From NCBI GenBank assembly GCA_945907055.1, contig CAMDSG010000042.1, forward strand, positions 1 to 11,561: a stretch of DNA of 11,561 nucleotides, written 5' to 3'. Made by a program: the position numbers and the translations under genes. Below, piece by piece: positions 1 through 6,884 of the stretch. The notes under the pieces were generated by a model, which ran no database searches, was not told where the DNA came from, and was given only the letters and a program-made list of their open reading frames with translations. This DNA is from Bifidobacterium breve. Lineage in GTDB: Bacteria > Actinomycetota > Acidimicrobiia > IMCC26256. The stretch's first letter is position 1; every line of letters starts with the position of its first letter.

Positions 1-112
1 ACATATGTTCGACTATAAAACAGGGGTGTGACATTTAAGAATCTCTCCTCGGAATCGCCAGGAATATGGATTCACCGTGCCGGGGCATAGGTATTCGGCC
101 TAGCGTCACGGC

Positions 113-1831
113 GTGGACCTTGACCTGATCATTCGCGGTGGCCTTGTAGTCGATGGAAGCGGTAACGAGCCCGTGCGTCAAGACGTCGGAGTCTCCGGCG
201 ATCGCATTGTGGAGATCGGCAAGATTGAGGCGAAGGCAAAGCGCGTCATCGATGCAACCGATCGAATCGTTACGCCAGGGTTTGTGGATCTTCATACGCA
301 CCTCGATGCACAGATCTCTTGGGATCCAATGCTCACCTCTTCGTGTTGGCATGGCGTCACAAGTGTTGTGATGGGTAACTGCGGTGTGACTTTCGCTCCA
401 GTGCGCCCGAATGACCGCGCATACCTCGCAGAGATGATGGAGTCAGTCGAGGACATTCCCGCACGCAGCATTATGGAAGGGCTCCCGTGGAGTTGGGAGA
501 CCTACGGCGAGTATCTAGATGCGCTTGAGGTAATGCCCAAGGGAATCAACGTCGGCGGGATGGTCGGTCACTGCGCGCTGCGCTACTACGCAATGGGGGA
601 TCGCGGACTGAGCCTTGAGCCAGGTGAGGCGCCTACCGAGGCAGACCTAGCGCTCATGTGCAGTCTCATCGACGAAGCAATCGCAGCTGGTGCGCTTGGT
701 GTATCCACCTCTCGAACGCTTAGGCATCGCGTTCCAGACGGAAGGTTCGTGCCCGGCACTTGGGCTGAGGCAGACGAGTTACTCGCGTTTGCCTCCGTTC
801 TGTCGAAGCGTGGTCGCGGGGTCTTTGAGGTATCTCCACGTTTCGATGGGGATGGTCCCTCGGAGCCGCGCGTTGAGTCTGAACTCGCGTGGATGACGGA
901 GGTAGCGCGCCAGAGTGGTCGCCCGGTTACCTTCAACCTCTCGCAGACCGATGCGCAGGGTGATCATTGGCGACTAGCCCTTGATCTTGCGCGGCGCTCT
1001 AGTGGGAGCACTAGAGGGATAGTGCGACCACAGACAACATCGAAGAGTGTTGGGGTGCTATTCGCACTCGCTTCGCATACTCCTTTTGATCGGTATCCGT
1101 CGTGGGCAGCGCTCGCGGGGCTGAGCCTCGCCGAGCGACTCGCGCGCTTGGCCGATCCATCAATTAGGCGCAGCCTCATTGACGAGCCCGGGGTAGATGG
1201 GCGAGGCACGTTTGAGCAGTTCTTTGTTGTGCGACACCCGGTTCGTTACGACAACAATCCAGATGCATCTCTGGGTTCGATAGCGCGTGCTCGCGGAGTC
1301 TCGCCGGCAGAGGCGTTCATTGACTTAAATCTTGAGACTCGCGGCGAGATGGTGCTCGCATGGCCGCTACTTAATCAGCGCCTCGATGCAATTGCAGAGA
1401 TGCTTACCGATCCGGTGGTGGTATTAGGTCTTGCAGATGCCGGTGCTCACGTTGGGCAGGTTATGGATGCGAGTCAGCCGAGTTACTTCTTGAGTTACTG
1501 GGTTCGAGAGCGCGGATTGATGCCGATAGAGGAGGCTGTTCGCAGACTTACCTCCGATACAGCGAATTTCATGGGTATTCCAGAGCGGGGCACTCTCGCC
1601 GAGGGGTCGTTCGCCGATATCAACATCATAAATTTTGACGAGTTATCGCTCGAGACTCCAGAGTTCGCACACGATTTTCCAAACGGGGCTGGGCGCTGGA
1701 CTCAGCGCGGAAATGGGTACGATGCGACGATCGTTAACGGCGAAGTTGTTCTAGAGCATGGTGAGCATGTAGGTGGATTCGCCGGACGAGTCTTACGCAG
1801 TGGGCCCGACCTTCGCTTTGGCAGAGGCTGA
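113..1831 (+). CDS. Amidohydrolase, N-acyl-D-amino-acid deacylase (D-aminoacylase) family
   Basis: A 572-residue cytoplasmic metal-dependent hydrolase of the amidohydrolase superfamily, D-aminoacylase branch. Family members cleave the amide bond of N-acyl-D-amino acids or related cyclic or acyl amides. Visible: the N-terminal small beta domain (residues 4-55, starting DLIIRGG), the metal-binding HTH of HTHLD (61-65), the GNCG motif (88-91) whose Cys is a metal ligand in D-aminoacylases, VGH (151-153), GVSTS (196-200), and the late Asp in LADAGAH (439-445) at the catalytic Asp position. The C-terminal beta segment (from about 535, YDATIVNGEVV) closes the composite domain. Length is normal for the family. 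GTG at 113 is chosen because an in-frame stop lies at 101-103 and the N-terminus matches the family; no clear Shine-Dalgarno is present. A 65-nt gap separates it from the next + strand gene, so co-transcription is likely. The actual substrate cannot be read from the sequence. Confidence 0.88.
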   Translation: MDLDLIIRGGLVVDGSGNEPVRQDVGVSGDRIVEIGKIEAKAKRVIDATDRIVTPGFVDLHTHLDAQISWDPMLTSSCWHGVTSVVMGNCGVTFAPVRPNDRAYLAEMMESVEDIPARSIMEGLPWSWETYGEYLDALEVMPKGINVGGMVGHCALRYYAMGDRGLSLEPGEAPTEADLALMCSLIDEAIAAGALGVSTSRTLRHRVPDGRFVPGTWAEADELLAFASVLSKRGRGVFEVSPRFDGDGPSEPRVESELAWMTEVARQSGRPVTFNLSQTDAQGDHWRLALDLARRSSGSTRGIVRPQTTSKSVGVLFALASHTPFDRYPSWAALAGLSLAERLARLADPSIRRSLIDEPGVDGRGTFEQFFVVRHPVRYDNNPDASLGSIARARGVSPAEAFIDLNLETRGEMVLAWPLLNQRLDAIAEMLTDPVVVLGLADAGAHVGQVMDASQPSYFLSYWVRERGLMPIEEAVRRLTSDTANFMGIPERGTLAEGSFADINIINFDELSLETPEFAHDFPNGAGRWTQRGNGYDATIVNGEVVLEHGEHVGGFAGRVLRSGPDLRFGRG

Positions 1832-1896
1832 CAACGCGGCGTGAAATTTCGAATTTTTGAAGAGAGCCTTCAGGAATGTCTATCGGAGAGATCAAG

Positions 1897-2877
1897 ATGG
1901 CAGTAGAGCAGAATCCAGGACCAAACCAGATGACGCCAGCCGATGAGGCGCGTCACCCGCAAGGGCCGGAGGATCTTTGGGGTGAGTCTTGGTACATGGA
2001 CTTCGCTGCGATGGATGCTTCATATGGTGGCTATGTGCGCCTTGGCCTCTACCCAAATCTTGATCGCACATGGCTCTGGGTGCACCTCACCGGCGAGGAT
2101 CGCCCGCTTGTCTTGATTCGCGATCACGACCTGCTCTGCCCAGATGGTGAAGCAGGGCTATCTCCTAGTCATGCAGGCCAGCCCAATAGCGTGAGCGCTT
2201 CAATCAAGGTTGAGGAAGAGTTCAAGCGTTTTAGAGTGCAGGCGAATGGCCCAGGGGTTCGACTCGTTGACCCCGCTGATGCATTTCATGGTGAAGAGGG
2301 CGAGGCTGTATCAGTTGCAGTTGATCTAACTTGGGAGAGTCGCGGACCGGTGTTCCCATATGCGATGACAACGCGTTATGAGATCACATGTCATATCACC
2401 GGGACCATCACGATTGATGGCGAGGTGACGGTAGTGGATTGCCCGGGGCAGCGCGATCATTCATGGGGAGTGCGCGACTGGTGGCAGTTCCCATGGAACT
2501 GGACTGCTGGTCACTTCGATGACGGAACCTCAATGCATGCAGCGCGATCGATTATTCCTAATCTCGAGTTGTTTGCAACTGGCTACACGATCTCCCCAGA
2601 CGGAGAGTTTCGCGAGGCGCAGGCCGATGAAATAGTCGTCGCAGATGTAGTGGTTGACGAAGAGACTCTGCCGATCTCATCTCGTCAGCGCATCGGTGAT
2701 GTTGAGTTCACATCAACCCCGGTTGGGCATGCACCAGTTCTTCTGATCGCTCCCGATGGACGCGTCGCTCGTTTCCCGCGAGCGATGTGTCGTTATGAGA
2801 CCGCCGATGGGCGCAAGGGGACCGGTTGGACTGAGTACAACTGGCCTGAGGGATGGCCTGGTTACCTGTACCGGTAA
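1897..2877 (+). CDS. DUF7064/DUF7065-like protein (lipocalin/CrtC-type beta fold), function unknown
   Basis: About 326 residues, no signal peptide and no membrane span. The central motif QRDHSWGVRDWW, followed by a Trp-rich stretch and GHFDDGTSMHA, is typical of actinobacterial proteins annotated DUF7064/DUF7065, thought to share a beta-barrel fold with hydroxyneurosporene synthase and AttH-like proteins. They often sit near lipid, steroid or aromatic catabolism genes, but no reaction is established. Start: an in-frame ATG at 1876 would add seven residues. ATG 1897 is preferred because GGAGAG at 1885-1890 lies 6 nt upstream, whereas the AGGA before 1876 abuts the codon. It follows the amidohydrolase on the same strand and may share its transcript. 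The family name is from memory of the motif; a different annotation of the same fold is possible. Confidence 0.72.
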   Translation: MAVEQNPGPNQMTPADEARHPQGPEDLWGESWYMDFAAMDASYGGYVRLGLYPNLDRTWLWVHLTGEDRPLVLIRDHDLLCPDGEAGLSPSHAGQPNSVSASIKVEEEFKRFRVQANGPGVRLVDPADAFHGEEGEAVSVAVDLTWESRGPVFPYAMTTRYEITCHITGTITIDGEVTVVDCPGQRDHSWGVRDWWQFPWNWTAGHFDDGTSMHAARSIIPNLELFATGYTISPDGEFREAQADEIVVADVVVDEETLPISSRQRIGDVEFTSTPVGHAPVLLIAPDGRVARFPRAMCRYETADGRKGTGWTEYNWPEGWPGYLYR

Positions 2878-3000
2878 GCAGCCCCAATGGAGTGCTCGCT
2901 TTGGGGAGCATTCGCGCCCTAATTCCACAAAATCCCTTTAAACGCAGAGGTTTGCTAAATCCGACTTGCGAGGTCGGGTATTGGGGTTTACGCTTGGGAT
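2878..3000. other. Intergenic spacer with a small hairpin
   Basis: This 123-nt gap holds one inverted repeat, 2959-2965 with 2973-2979 (7 bp including one G-T pair, 7-nt loop), core CCGAC/GTCGG. No T-run follows, so it is not a convincing intrinsic terminator; it could be a weak terminator, an operator for the next gene or chance. I see no good -35/-10 pair. Confidence 0.35.
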
Positions 3001-3573
3001 ATGTCCGCAACGACCTCAACGGCAACCCCAAGTTCTGGGCCCTCAGGGTCGATCGGTGCTCCAGACAAGGCTCGCGGTCGGCTTCCAGCACTCTTGACAT
3101 TCCCGAACCCTGTGAACGAAGTATCAGCTCGGCTCGTGGCGACCGGTGTCGTACTCATGTCAGTCGCTCTGTTGGCTACGCATGCTTGGTGGATTCTTAT
3201 TCCTCTCTCCTTCGGTTTTATCGCACGGGTTGCAAGTGGTCCACGCTTTAGTCCGCTTGGGATCTTCGTTACGAAGTTCCTTGTTCATCGACTTCCCTTT
3301 GAAGAGCGCATGGTGGCTGGCCCGCCCAAGAGATTCGCTCAGAGCATCGGCGCCACGTTTAGTCTGACCGCACTCGTTCTTCACTTTGGTTTCGCAGCGG
3401 ATGGTGCAGCGCTTGTTGTTATCAGCCTGCTAACGATCGCTGCCTCACTCGAGGCCTTCGCTGGATTCTGCCTTGGGTGTTGGATGTTTGGATACTTGAT
3501 TCGATGGGGATACGTGCCGGAGCCTGTATGCGTGGCCTGCGCGAATCCTGGCGCTCGTATCACGATTCGTTAG
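3001..3573 (+). CDS. DUF4395 domain integral membrane protein
   Basis: A 190-residue membrane protein. A Ser/Thr/Pro-rich cytoplasmic head (1-30) leads into FPNPVNEVSARL (34-45), the hallmark opening of DUF4395. Hydrophobic spans lie at about 44-60, 62-78, 117-133 and 136-165. Other family landmarks are SPLG (84-87), GPPKRFAQSIGATFSL (107-122), FCLGC (156-160) and a C-terminal CVAC (177-180). The two CxxC pairs are typical. The family often neighbours thioredoxin-like, rhodanese or sulfur-redox genes, which suggests a thiol-redox role, but no such partner is present here and the biochemical function is unknown. The ATG at 3001 gives the expected N-terminus; the Shine-Dalgarno is weak. The SRPBCC gene starts 9 nt after its stop, so the two are probably co-transcribed. 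Confidence 0.87.
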   Translation: MSATTSTATPSSGPSGSIGAPDKARGRLPALLTFPNPVNEVSARLVATGVVLMSVALLATHAWWILIPLSFGFIARVASGPRFSPLGIFVTKFLVHRLPFEERMVAGPPKRFAQSIGATFSLTALVLHFGFAADGAALVVISLLTIAASLEAFAGFCLGCWMFGYLIRWGYVPEPVCVACANPGARITIR

Positions 3574-3582
3574 TCAACTCGA

Positions 3583-4026
3583 GTGGGCAGCAAGAGTTTC
3601 CTAGTAGTAGCGAATTCAAGTGCATCACCTGAACGCGTCTGGGAACTACTAGCCGACGCAACTTCATGGCCACGTTGGTCGCGAGTCCCCGCTGCGCGCT
3701 ACAAGAGAGAAGGAGAGCCGGCCCCACACGGCGTCGGTGCGATCCGTGATTTCGGTGCTGGGCCAGTTCACAGTTTTGAAGAGGTAATACTCTTCGACCC
3801 ACCGAGACACCTCGCTTATCAGCTCCTGAGCGGACTACCGATCGACGGATACTGCGCAGATGTGCAGCTCATACCGGTAGGGAGCGGAACGAGAATCGAG
3901 TGGGCGGGTACCTTCGATGCAAGGCCACGTTTTCTAGGGTCATTCTGGAAGTTTGTTCTGGCGCGCATTTTGATACGAGGGTTGGCAAACTCGCTCTCAA
4001 AAGCAGCGGAATCTTCTGAGAGTTGA
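3583..4026 (+). CDS. SRPBCC family protein (polyketide cyclase/dehydrase-like)
   Basis: A 147-residue single-domain START/Bet v1-like protein. The family forms a deep hydrophobic cavity that binds lipids, polyketides or sterols; some members are cyclases or dehydrases, many have no known ligand. Visible: the opening strand FLVVANSSASPERVWELLADATSWPRW (split here as residues 6-32, the strand then the SPERVW helix), the central FEEVILFDPPRHLAYQLLSG region (65-84), a late GTRIEWAGTF strand (102-111) and a long C-terminal helix (115-143). This is the canonical order. GTG at 3583 starts 9 nt after the DUF4395 stop and has no obvious Shine-Dalgarno, which suggests translational coupling. A hairpin follows 3 nt after its stop. 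Specific activity cannot be inferred. Confidence 0.83.
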   Translation: MGSKSFLVVANSSASPERVWELLADATSWPRWSRVPAARYKREGEPAPHGVGAIRDFGAGPVHSFEEVILFDPPRHLAYQLLSGLPIDGYCADVQLIPVGSGTRIEWAGTFDARPRFLGSFWKFVLARILIRGLANSLSKAAESSES

Positions 4027-4029
4027 GAT

Positions 4030-4074
4030 GCGGATCTGAGTATCCGCAAGCAAACAATGAGCGCTGGATCGCTC
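4030..4074 (+). terminator. Tandem hairpins after the SRPBCC gene
   Basis: Two consecutive inverted repeats: GCGGAT (4030-4035) with ATCCGC (4042-4047), 6-nt loop; and GAGCG (4059-4063) with CGCTC (4070-4074), 6-nt loop, followed by TTCTGCTT. The first starts 3 nt after the stop codon. The second has a moderately T-rich tail. They probably end the + strand transcript before it enters the convergent lipoprotein gene, but the stems are short and the T-run is interrupted. Confidence 0.45.
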
Positions 4075-4083
4075 TTCTGCTTG

Positions 4084-4116
4084 ATAACTAGATAACTACC
4101 AGAGAGATCTAGTTAT
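4084..4116. terminator. 10-bp perfect palindromic arms between convergent genes
   Basis: ATAACTAGAT (4084-4093) is perfectly complementary to ATCTAGTTAT (4107-4116) across a 13-nt loop. The right arm contains the TAG stop codon of the - strand cupredoxin gene (4109-4111). The position between convergent genes suggests an mRNA-end stabiliser or bidirectional termination element. It is AT-rich and lacks a flanking T-run on either strand, so ordinary intrinsic termination is uncertain. Confidence 0.45.
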
Positions 4117-4609
4117 TAGCGGTAACGGTGAGGCTCGAGGCCATTCCTTTTTGATAATGACGCACAAGCTCAGTATCCGAGCCGTGATCCATACCCATTC
4201 CTGGTTCGTGCACAATGTTGCAGAAGATTGTGTATTCGCCCGCGAGTTTAAGATCAAATGTTTTGCTCTCTGTAAAGCCGGCTCTAATTCCGCTAATTTC
4301 GCCGACGATATTTGCCTCAGCGGCGTCTTCGTCAACAGAACCGTCGGATTTGAGAGGCAACTCATCTTTGTTACCTCTGTAAACCACTAGTTCGTGCTCA
4401 TCGCTCCCCGCGTTATCGACGAAGATTTTTACCTGCCCCGCCTTAACCTCATTGGGTTTGGGCTGAACAGTCCATTCAGAGACGAGCACTTCTACTGATG
4501 GGATCGGTGATGAGTTGGGAGTCTCTTCGGTGCTACCGCACGCCGCGAGGCTGAGCCCACCTGTCAAGATCAAAAGGACTCCAACTGCGAAAGATTTCTT
4601 AGACAACAC
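4109..4609 (-). CDS. Cupredoxin-domain lipoprotein (type 1 copper-like)
   Basis: A 166-residue exported lipoprotein. The N-terminus has KK, a hydrophobic core (7-20) and the lipobox LAAC with the lipidated Cys at 24. A short Ser/Pro linker leads to a cupredoxin beta-sandwich (about 38-163). Candidate type 1 copper ligands: His72 in DEHELV, Cys130 in FCN, His151 in RHY and Met156 in KGM. The arrangement matches plastocyanin-like proteins ending in CN..GHY..GM, but here the Cys-to-His loop is about 20 residues and contains extra His and Met (H134, M138, M140, H142). It is likely a membrane-anchored electron carrier or copper-binding protein on the outer face. GTG at 4609 is the start giving an intact signal peptide; no Shine-Dalgarno is seen before it. 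It is divergent from the acyl-CoA dehydrogenase gene and convergent with the SRPBCC gene. Confidence 0.85.
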   Translation of the reverse strand: MLSKKSFAVGVLLILTGGLSLAACGSTEETPNSSPIPSVEVLVSEWTVQPKPNEVKAGQVKIFVDNAGSDEHELVVYRGNKDELPLKSDGSVDEDAAEANIVGEISGIRAGFTESKTFDLKLAGEYTIFCNIVHEPGMGMDHGSDTELVRHYQKGMASSLTVTANN

Positions 4610-4724
4610 ATGTAAAACTAGTGCGCAGAGCGGCTCACTCTGCTCGGGATCGGTCGAAACTTATGTGCTGTCGGTCACGCCACAGGTGGATATTTGGTTT
4701 TGGCCAATCTGATGCCTCCATACT

Positions 4725-4754
4725 TTGAGTCGGAGCACGGCAGGGGAGTAGTAT
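4725..4754 (+). promoter_or_regulatory. Candidate sigma-70-type promoter for the acyl-CoA dehydrogenase operon
   Basis: TTGAGT (4725-4730) and TAGTAT (4749-4754) are separated by 18 nt and resemble -35 and -10 hexamers. A start of transcription near 4761 would fall inside the palindrome at 4758-4773, a common arrangement for repression. The hexamers are only approximate matches. Confidence 0.4.
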
Positions 4755-4757
4755 TCG

Positions 4758-4773
4758 GTTACCGACCGGTAAC
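4758..4773. promoter_or_regulatory. TetR-family-type operator palindrome
   Basis: GTTACCG-AC-CGGTAAC: two perfect 7-bp arms around a 2-bp centre. Palindromes of this size and ACCGnnCGGT core are typical binding sites of TetR-family repressors in front of acyl-CoA dehydrogenase genes in actinobacteria. It sits 89 nt upstream of the dehydrogenase start codon and just downstream of a candidate -10. No regulator gene lies in the window. A further 8-bp direct repeat ACCTAAAC at 4804-4811 and 4814-4821 lies in the leader. Confidence 0.65.
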
Positions 4774-4862
4774 TTACGGGCCGAAGTGAGCGAATCACTC
4801 GGCACCTAAACGGACCTAAACAAACCGAACTAACCAAATAGAAATTATTAGGAGGCAACACC

Positions 4863-6086
4863 ATGGCTGACTTCTCCCTAGACCTCAATGAGGATCAACT
4901 CACTATTCAAAAGTGGGTGCACGATTTCTCTGTTGATGTCATTCGCCCTGTAGCGGCGAAGTACGACGAGCTTGAGGAGACTCCATGGGATGTCATCCAG
5001 GAGGCAGCAAACGTTGGCCTCTACTCACTTGATTTCGTCTCGAACGCATTTGCTGACCCAACAGGGCTCACCTTTGCGCTTATGAGCGAAGAGCTTGCAT
5101 GGGGTGACGCAGGTATTGGCCTTGCGATTATGGGCACGACGCTAGGTGTCTCGGGAATCATCGGTAGCGGTACTCCCGAGCAGATCGGTGAATGGCTCCC
5201 TGAGTGCTTCGGTACCCCAGAGAAGATTCACATGGCAGCATTCGCCGTAAGCGAGGCAGATGCTGGCTCTGATGTTTCATCGCTTCGCACACGCGCTGTC
5301 TACGACGCTGCAACAGACGAGTGGGTTATCAACGGAGCCAAGACATGGATCACGAACGGTGGCATCGACAAGGTTCCGACCGTCCACGTAGTCGTTGCTT
5401 CGGTAGAGCCAGAGCTCAAGAGTCGCGGCCATGCATCCTTTGTTGTTCCGCCAGGCACTAAGGGACTCACGATGGGGCAGAAGTTCAAAAAGATGGGGAT
5501 CCGCGCTAGCCACACAGCTGAAGTCATCTTCGATGATGTTCGCGTCCCCGGTCGCTGCCTACTTGGTGGCAAGGAGAAACTCGATGCTCGCATTGCGCGT
5601 GCGCGTGAGGGCAAGAGCAGCAAGGTGCAGGCAGCAATGAGCACCTTCGAGGCGAGCCGTCCGTTGGTCGGCGCTCAAGCACTCGGGATCGCGCGAGCCG
5701 CATATGAGTACTCGCTTGATTACGCCAAAGAGCGTAAGGCATTTGGTCGTGCAATTATCGAGAACCAGTCGATTGCATTCAAGCTTGCTGACATGAAGAT
5801 CAGTATCGATGCCGCTCGCTTGCTCGTATGGCGCGCCTGCTGGATGGGGCACAACGGCAAGCAGTTCACATCTGGCGAGGGTTCGATGTCCAAGCTCGTT
5901 GCCGGTGAAGTTGCTGTCAAGGTAACTGACGAAGCCATTCAGATTCTTGGTGGCGCTGGTTACGTGAAGGACCACCCGGTAGAGCAGTGGCACCGAGACT
6001 CGAAGATCTACAGCATCTTCGAGGGCACCTCAGAGATTCAGCGCTTGGTAGTCGCACGCGCCATCTCAGGCATCCACATAGCGTGA
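4863..6086 (+). CDS. Acyl-CoA dehydrogenase (FAD-dependent, FadE-like)
   Basis: A 407-residue flavoenzyme that oxidises an acyl-CoA to the 2-enoyl-CoA, passing electrons to an electron-transfer flavoprotein. Domains: N-terminal helical (1-122), middle beta (123-230), C-terminal helical (255-405). Motifs: AAFAVSEADAGSD (125-137, flavin/substrate signature), WITNG (162-166), the RKAFGR segment (291-296), QILGGAGY (360-367) and the catalytic Glu387 in IFEGTSEIQ (385-393). Between LLGG (233-236) and the AMSTFE segment is an extra, Lys/Arg/Ala-rich loop of about 20 residues, a feature of one actinobacterial subgroup. AGGAGG at 4850-4855 is a near-perfect Shine-Dalgarno for ATG 4863. The next gene overlaps its stop codon, forming an operon probably controlled through the palindrome at 4758-4773. 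The chain length or substrate (fatty acid, terpenoid, steroid side chain) cannot be told. Confidence 0.95.
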   Translation: MADFSLDLNEDQLTIQKWVHDFSVDVIRPVAAKYDELEETPWDVIQEAANVGLYSLDFVSNAFADPTGLTFALMSEELAWGDAGIGLAIMGTTLGVSGIIGSGTPEQIGEWLPECFGTPEKIHMAAFAVSEADAGSDVSSLRTRAVYDAATDEWVINGAKTWITNGGIDKVPTVHVVVASVEPELKSRGHASFVVPPGTKGLTMGQKFKKMGIRASHTAEVIFDDVRVPGRCLLGGKEKLDARIARAREGKSSKVQAAMSTFEASRPLVGAQALGIARAAYEYSLDYAKERKAFGRAIIENQSIAFKLADMKISIDAARLLVWRACWMGHNGKQFTSGEGSMSKLVAGEVAVKVTDEAIQILGGAGYVKDHPVEQWHRDSKIYSIFEGTSEIQRLVVARAISGIHIA

Positions 6087-6601
6087 CGGGAGCCAAACGA
6101 CCTATCGATGAGGTAGTAGCCGAGCACATCCAGGCCGAGATCGACTGTGATCTTGACCGCACAATGGAGACAATGGCAGACGAGCCTCATCTAACGGTTG
6201 CTCCAACCCTTGCAGGTGGGTTCGGGAGTGTTGCGGTACGAGATTGGTATGAGAATCACTTCATCGGTAGGTTCCTCCCTCCCGATGGAGAGATCATCAA
6301 CATCTCCCAGACTGTTGGTGAGACGCAGGTCATTAATGAAGATGTTGTGCGCTTTACCCACACCGAGGTTCTTGATTGGATACTCCCAGGAGTAAAGCCG
6401 ACCAACATGAAGGTTGAGATTGCGATGGTTGTAATCGTCGGCGTGTTAGATGGAAAGGTTACCCACGAGCACATCTACTGGGACCAAGCCTCGTTACTTG
6501 CGCAGATCGGATTACTGGACCCAACTGGCCTGCCGATCGCGGTGAACCACGCAGCGAAGATTCTCGACCCGAGCCTTCCGAACCTCATTTATAAAGGGTA
6601 A
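6083..6601 (+). CDS. NTF2-like / SnoaL-type protein, translationally coupled
   Basis: A 172-residue single-domain cone-fold protein of the nuclear transport factor 2-like superfamily, whose members include small isomerases, cyclases and hydrolases as well as binding proteins. Visible: an N-terminal helix (7-33), the DWYENHF helix region (54-60), central strands (70-120) and a C-terminal VTHEHIYWDQASLLAQIGLLD signature (126-146, longest part being HEHIYWDQASLLAQIGLL). GTG at 6083 overlaps the dehydrogenase stop TGA (GTGA, 4-nt overlap); a longer reading frame upstream to 5987 exists but lies wholly inside the dehydrogenase. This overlap means translational coupling, so it probably acts in the same pathway, perhaps on a CoA ester or its derivative. 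Its stop lies only 4 nt from the stop of the convergent gene, leaving no room for a conventional terminator. Confidence 0.8.
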   Translation: MTGAKRPIDEVVAEHIQAEIDCDLDRTMETMADEPHLTVAPTLAGGFGSVAVRDWYENHFIGRFLPPDGEIINISQTVGETQVINEDVVRFTHTEVLDWILPGVKPTNMKVEIAMVVIVGVLDGKVTHEHIYWDQASLLAQIGLLDPTGLPIAVNHAAKILDPSLPNLIYKG

Positions 6602-6605
6602 CGGC

Positions 6606-6884
6606 TCACCAGAACTCGGGCGATGTATCGAGGTCTGTCATCAACGGGTGATCTCGTTCGTCCTCTAAAAATGAAAGCCACCGCGAACGCGAACGCTTCT
6701 CCTCTTCGGGAGTCATCCCCGTACCGATTTGGGCGTCAATCCAAGCAGGCCAACTCTCTTCGTCATTGACGACATCGGCTAGTTCCTGCATCTCTGCCCG
6801 CATAGAAGCGACCGCCTCTTCGGAGTGACCGCTGCCTTCTTGATAAGGGTCTAGAAAATCGCCTGATTCCTTTATCTCCTCCAT
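6606..6884 (-). CDS. Small acidic protein of unknown function
   Basis: A 92-residue, very acidic, soluble-looking protein that I do not recognise. The first half is helix-prone (EEAVASMRAEMQELADVV, 22-39); the middle has WPAWID (45-50) and the stretch TPEEEKRSRSRWLSFLEDE (58-76) is charged and helical; it ends in an aromatic SPEFW. No signal peptide or membrane span. Its ATG overlaps the stop codon of the preceding 379-aa gene (TAATG), and GGAGAG at 6893-6898 lies 8 nt upstream, so it is real and co-translated. Being the second gene of a riboswitch-led unit, it may be a partner, inhibitor or immunity-like protein of the larger product; that is only a guess from position and charge. Confidence 0.72.
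   Translation of the reverse strand: MEEIKESGDFLDPYQEGSGHSEEAVASMRAEMQELADVVNDEESWPAWIDAQIGTGMTPEEEKRSRSRWLSFLEDERDHPLMTDLDTSPEFW

Noticed and set aside
14..19. TATAAA as the -10 of the amidohydrolase promoter
   Set aside because: It is about 94 nt from the start codon, no suitable -35 is within the window and there is no Shine-Dalgarno to support the leader; evidence is too thin to annotate.
2708..3251. Overlapping open frames across the 2878-3000 spacer on both strands
   Set aside because: They overlap the well-supported DUF7064-like and DUF4395 genes in other frames and show no recognisable protein features.
5300..5993. Several reverse-strand open frames inside the acyl-CoA dehydrogenase gene
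   Set aside because: They are antisense shadows of a strongly conserved coding sequence and lack family-like composition or ribosome binding sites.
5987..6082. Upstream extension of the NTF2-like gene to an ATG at 5987
   Set aside because: It lies entirely within the conserved C-terminus of the acyl-CoA dehydrogenase in another frame; the GTG at 6083 overlapping the stop gives the normal family length.
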